DNA of 64,000 nt from an uncultured Acidobacteriia bacterium (GTDB lineage: Bacteria > Acidobacteriota > Terriglobia > Bryobacterales > Bryobacteraceae), in contig CAIYHG010000145.1 of NCBI GenBank assembly GCA_903925975.1, forward strand, positions 1-64,000, read 5' to 3'. This document shows positions 62,101-64,000 of this stretch, piece by piece. A program made the translations under genes and the position numbers. The number at the start of each line of letters is the position of its first letter. Positions within the stretch are counted from its first letter, which is position 1. Below the pieces are notes generated by a model, which worked only from the letters and a program-made list of their open reading frames with translations, ran no database searches and was not told the DNA's origin.

Positions 62101-64000
62101 AGAGATTCCCCGAGCTATCAACGGCCAAGCCGCCCGGCCAGCTCAGCGATGCGCTCGCGGCTGGTCCGCCATCGCCTGAGTAACCCGGCCGGCCGGTACC
62201 GGCAACCAGAGTTACCGCCCCTGTGGAATCGATCTTGAACACGTTCTGAAGGGCGCTGAAATACACGTTTCCGCTGGAATCGGCGGCCACTCCCACGGGT
62301 TCGCCGAAGGACGCCCCGGCAGCCACCGGCGAGGGCGCAGGCGCGCCGCCGGCCACTGTCGCGATGACGGTGGGCGCGGTAACGGCAAGGCCGAATGCGC
62401 CGGTGATCGTTCGTGAGACGCTGTCCTGCACCCTGACCGTGAAACCAAAGTAGCCGCCCGCCACAGGAGTACCGGAAAGCGTGCCATCAACGGAAAGCGA
62501 GACGCCGCCGGGAAGCGCCCCGGCAACTACCGTCCAGGAATACGGAGGGGAGCCGCCCGAAGCGACCAGCGTGTAAGAATACGGCCCGCCGACAGCCGTC
62601 CGCGGCAGCGGCGATGCGCTGACAATGGCAATAGGGGGCGGAGCAATCGTGAGACTGAATGCTGCGCCCGCTGTCATCGAGATGCCATCGGACACCTGGA
62701 GTGCAAAGCTGAAGACTCCAGCCCTGGTCGGCGTTCCGGAAAGCGTTCCACCGGAGGCCAGCGTCAAGCCATCCGGAAGCGCGCCCGCGGTCAGCGACCA
62801 GGTGTAGACAGACGCTCCTCCAGACGCGGTGAATGTTTGGGAGTATGCGGTCCCTACCGTCCCCGGCGTAAACGGCGATGCGCTGACAATTGAGGGAGAG
62901 TTCAAGATTGAAAAGGTGAGCGTCACGGTGGCAGTCGCGCCGGCGCCGTCCATGACCTGGGACGTGAACGCGTAGTTGCCGGCCTGGCTAGGCGTTCCGG
63001 AAAGGGTTCCAGCGGCGGCGAGCGCCAAGCCAGGCGGAAGCGCGCCCGAGGTTATCGACCAGGTAAGCGGCCCCGTGCCGTTGGTCGCTAATAGTTTCCC
63101 GGAGTAGGGCACGCCCACAAGCCCCGCGTGCAAACCTTGCGCCGGGATGTAAAGCGCAGTCCGCACAATGACCTGGAAACTGCCTCTGGCGGTGAGAACG
63201 TTAGCATCGGTTACCAGAACGGTGAACTGCACCGTTCCGCATCCGCCGGTGTTTGCGGTTGGAATTCCGCCGAGTTTCCCGTCGTACCCGAGCCGAAGGC
63301 CGCACATCGGGCTCGAAGACTCGAAGTAGTAGGGCGGCTTTCCCCCCGATGCCGTCAGTTGCGCCGAGTAGGCTTGTCCGGTGTGTGCGTCGGGCAGGGT
63401 CGTGGGGCCCAGCGTGATCGCGTCAGGGTCAATCTGAAGCTGGTAGGTAACCGTTCCCCTGACTCCTTTGGTATCCTCGGCCGTTACGTGTATTTCTCTG
63501 GCGTTGCCGGCCTCCGACGGGGTCCCGCTCAGCACGCCCGAGATGCCGAGCGTTAAGCCAATTGGCAGTGTGCCGTAGGTAAGTGAGTACGTGTAGGGCG
63601 GCGTTCCGCCGGATGCCTGAATCGTGGCAGAGTACGGGTTCCCGATATGTCCAGCCGGCAAGGCTGCCGGCGCCAGGCTGAGGGTTGGCCTCAGATCCTT
63701 GATGGTGAGTTGAATGACGCCGGTTCCGGTGGAACCGTTAGCATCCGTGGCCCGAACCGTGGCGTAGATCCAGCCCGCGCTCGTGGGCGTGCCTGTAATC
63801 TTCCCATCGAGCCCCAACGGAAGATCCGCGCTCCACATTCCATAGAGCATTACGAATTGGTAGGGCGGGGTTCCTCCCGAAGCGGTCAACTGCGCGGAAT
63901 ACGGCTGACCGACAGATGCGTCCGCCAAGGTAGCCGGGCCCACCGTGAGCGTGTCGCCGCCGATGGTCAGGCCATACTGGGCGTAGCCGGTTGCGCCACC
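59180..64000 (-). CDS. Giant exported Ig-like/NHL-repeat protein with dockerin-like C-terminal part (5' end outside window)
   Basis: At least 1,606 residues; the frame is open to the right edge, so the N terminus and signal peptide are missing. The part in view runs as follows. At least six He_PIG-type Ig-like repeats (about 62.4-64 kb; GTPPYxF, GLSLxxxGxLSGTPxxAG, VTD). Twelve NHL-type repeats (about 60.5-62.35 kb; YSGDGGPATSAQL, PSGVAVDxSGNLYIADxxNNRVRKV, TTVAGNG), enough for two six-bladed propellers. Two more Ig-like repeats (about 59.95-60.5 kb). Two dockerin-like calcium repeats (GDEIMNILDLVQILFSVNN and GDNALDIRDLIRELFRVNN, about 59.69-59.95 kb). A C-terminal beta domain reminiscent of cohesin. 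Probably a secreted adhesin, sugar-binding or scaffold protein. Confidence 0.85.
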   Translation of the reverse strand, partial: GGATGYAQYGLTIGGDTLTVGPATLADASVGQPYSAQLTASGGTPPYQFVMLYGMWSADLPLGLDGKITGTPTSAGWIYATVRATDANGSTGTGVIQLTIKDLRPTLSLAPAALPAGHIGNPYSATIQASGGTPPYTYSLTYGTLPIGLTLGISGVLSGTPSEAGNAREIHVTAEDTKGVRGTVTYQLQIDPDAITLGPTTLPDAHTGQAYSAQLTASGGKPPYYFESSSPMCGLRLGYDGKLGGIPTANTGGCGTVQFTVLVTDANVLTARGSFQVIVRTALYIPAQGLHAGLVGVPYSGKLLATNGTGPLTWSITSGALPPGLALAAAGTLSGTPSQAGNYAFTSQVMDGAGATATVTLTFSILNSPSIVSASPFTPGTVGTAYSQTFTASGGASVYTWSLTAGALPDGLTLASGGTLSGTPTRAGVFSFALQVSDGISMTAGAAFSLTIAPPPIAIVSASPLPRTAVGGPYSYTLVASGGSPPYSWTVVAGALPGGVSLSVDGTLSGTPVAGGYFGFTVRVQDSVSRTITGAFGLAVTAPTVIATVAGGAPAPSPVAAGASFGEPVGVAADSSGNVYFSALQNVFKIDSTGAVTLVAGTGRPGYSGDGGPAASASLSWPGGLAVDSSGNLYIADAGNNRVRKVSAGVITTVAGNGVRGESGDGGPATSATLSWPNGVAVSGSGNLYIAEALDGATVVRKVAPGGVISTVMGWAVGGPSTYFPSAIAVDASENVYVADQHSGIVSKVWVSGGLALTVIVAGGGPNVPGDGGPARSAHLGSIYGLACDATGNLYIAAGNIRKVTPAGVITTVAGNGSPGYSGDDGTATAAQLNAPSGVAIDGSGNLYLADTYNGRIRKVWLNGDIDTLAGAGHSAYSGDGGPATSAQLFHPSGTAVDASGNLFIADTANNRVRKVSPAGTITTVAGDGVAGHSGDGGPGASARLNSPSAVAVDGSGNLYIAEAAAVRKIQPGGIITTVAGNGSSGYSGDGGPATAAQLNGPSGLAFDASGNLFIADAYNGRIREVSAGGLIGTVAGNGAPGYSGDGGPATSAQISYPSGVAIDGAGNLYIAGGVVRMVSPGGSIATVASGGYASGVALDLSGNLYIAYPDEHRVMKVSSGGVAPVAGDGAPGYSGDGGPAAGAELWSPFGVTVDAAGNLYVADYYANAVRRVQPLSPLSITTPASPRAAVGVTYSRTLTAAGGLPPYSWSVVSGALPTGLSLSAGGAISGTPAAAGASSFTVQVTDSSALAATASFTLAVSAGALSVFTASPLTQGSVGAAYSQTLVAVGGTPPDSNWAVTNGALPPGVNLSAGGALSGAPTATGAYTFTAQVTDSAGATASASLQLTISSATYNVGDVAPYTADAAPAFGDEIMNILDLVQILFSVNNVPGFRPAACSDRFDAMDLYPVDVAPARGGDNALDIRDLIRELFRVNNLDPDRPVRPSRGGVCPGAPGQSAFAPAASAGPWRAESFPARGAGAQGALVLGTPEQFGTAEERIPLYLEARQVLTRVALTFALGSQRSRLRYEMAQDAPPSIAQEGGPGAIALAWLDGLTVRAADRLLLGYVIGPTGVGAELQVYGISSSGLDDNREVLMDASAMHAVQ

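Noticed and set aside
60470..62350. Regularly spaced DNA repeats that might suggest a CRISPR array or satellite
   Set aside because: The repeats keep one reading frame and encode degenerate NHL blades of about 50 residues; there are no identical short repeats with unique spacers.

Overview
The window is a high-GC stretch of bacterial chromosome with densely packed genes on both strands. It most resembles an acidobacterium of the Bryobacterales/Solibacter type. This is an inference from gene content: a very large exported NHL/Ig-like protein ending in a dockerin-like pair, a PEP-CTERM CHRD protein, many exported proteins of unknown function, an N-terminally extended Hfq, bacillithiol synthesis (BshC) and a heme-sensing histidine kinase. 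No transposase, integrase, prophage block or CRISPR array was seen. Accessory content is limited to small cassettes.

Layout. 1-4.2 kb: isoprenoid and envelope genes (dxr, rseP) and bshC. 4.2-9.5 kb: a PilZ protein, larB overlapping an exported M64 peptidase, a STAS protein, and a membrane methyltransferase divergent from a TetR regulator. 9.5-15 kb (minus strand): an MrfA-type helicase, a PilZ protein, and a hemD-atpZ-atpI-atpB-atpE cluster holding only part of the F0 sector. 15-20 kb: an orphan LuxR-type response regulator with a structured leader, two tRNAs, a GT-C-like membrane protein, an exported HIT protein and hypB. 20-25.4 kb: rdgB-rph, gatB, bcp and exported unknowns. 25.4-31.2 kb (minus): an LptF-LptG fusion, then a pair of exported TldD/TldE-like proteins of which only one keeps the zinc motif. 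31.4-32.8 kb (minus): an overlapping MNT-HEPN-HNH cassette. 33-36.5 kb: pdxR-pdxS-pdxT and a low-molecular-weight phosphatase/arsenate reductase. 37.8-41.9 kb: an acyl-CoA dehydrogenase overlapping an ETF-QO/FixC-type oxidoreductase. 42-45.4 kb: an S9 peptidase, then an FRG-domain protein with a small partner. 45.5-48.9 kb (minus): sdhC-sdhA-sdhB. 49.2-52.8 kb: heme-sensor kinase, archaemetzincin and NtrC-type regulator in one operon. 52.8-59.1 kb: a PEP-CTERM protein, a methyltransferase, a thioesterase, Hfq, an SH3-like lipoprotein divergent from an AAA ATPase, and a cupin. 59.2-64 kb (minus): the giant repeat protein, whose start lies beyond the right edge.

How genes work together. pdxR-pdxST is a PLP biosynthesis unit with its likely regulator, and two 9-bp direct repeats in front of pdxR are the probable operator. 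sdhCAB is a complete two-subunit-plus-one-anchor complex II. The acyl-CoA dehydrogenase/ETF-QO pair should pass electrons from acyl-CoA oxidation to quinone. rseP, the Lpt fusion and the TldD-like pair concern the envelope.

The strongest candidates for undescribed biology are: the kinase-archaemetzincin-NtrC operon; the MNT-HEPN-HNH cassette; the exported catalytic/pseudo TldD pair; and the FRG protein with its helical partner. Two copies of a palindromic intergenic repeat, directly after the stop codons of hypB and of the FRG partner, are the only repeat family noticed.
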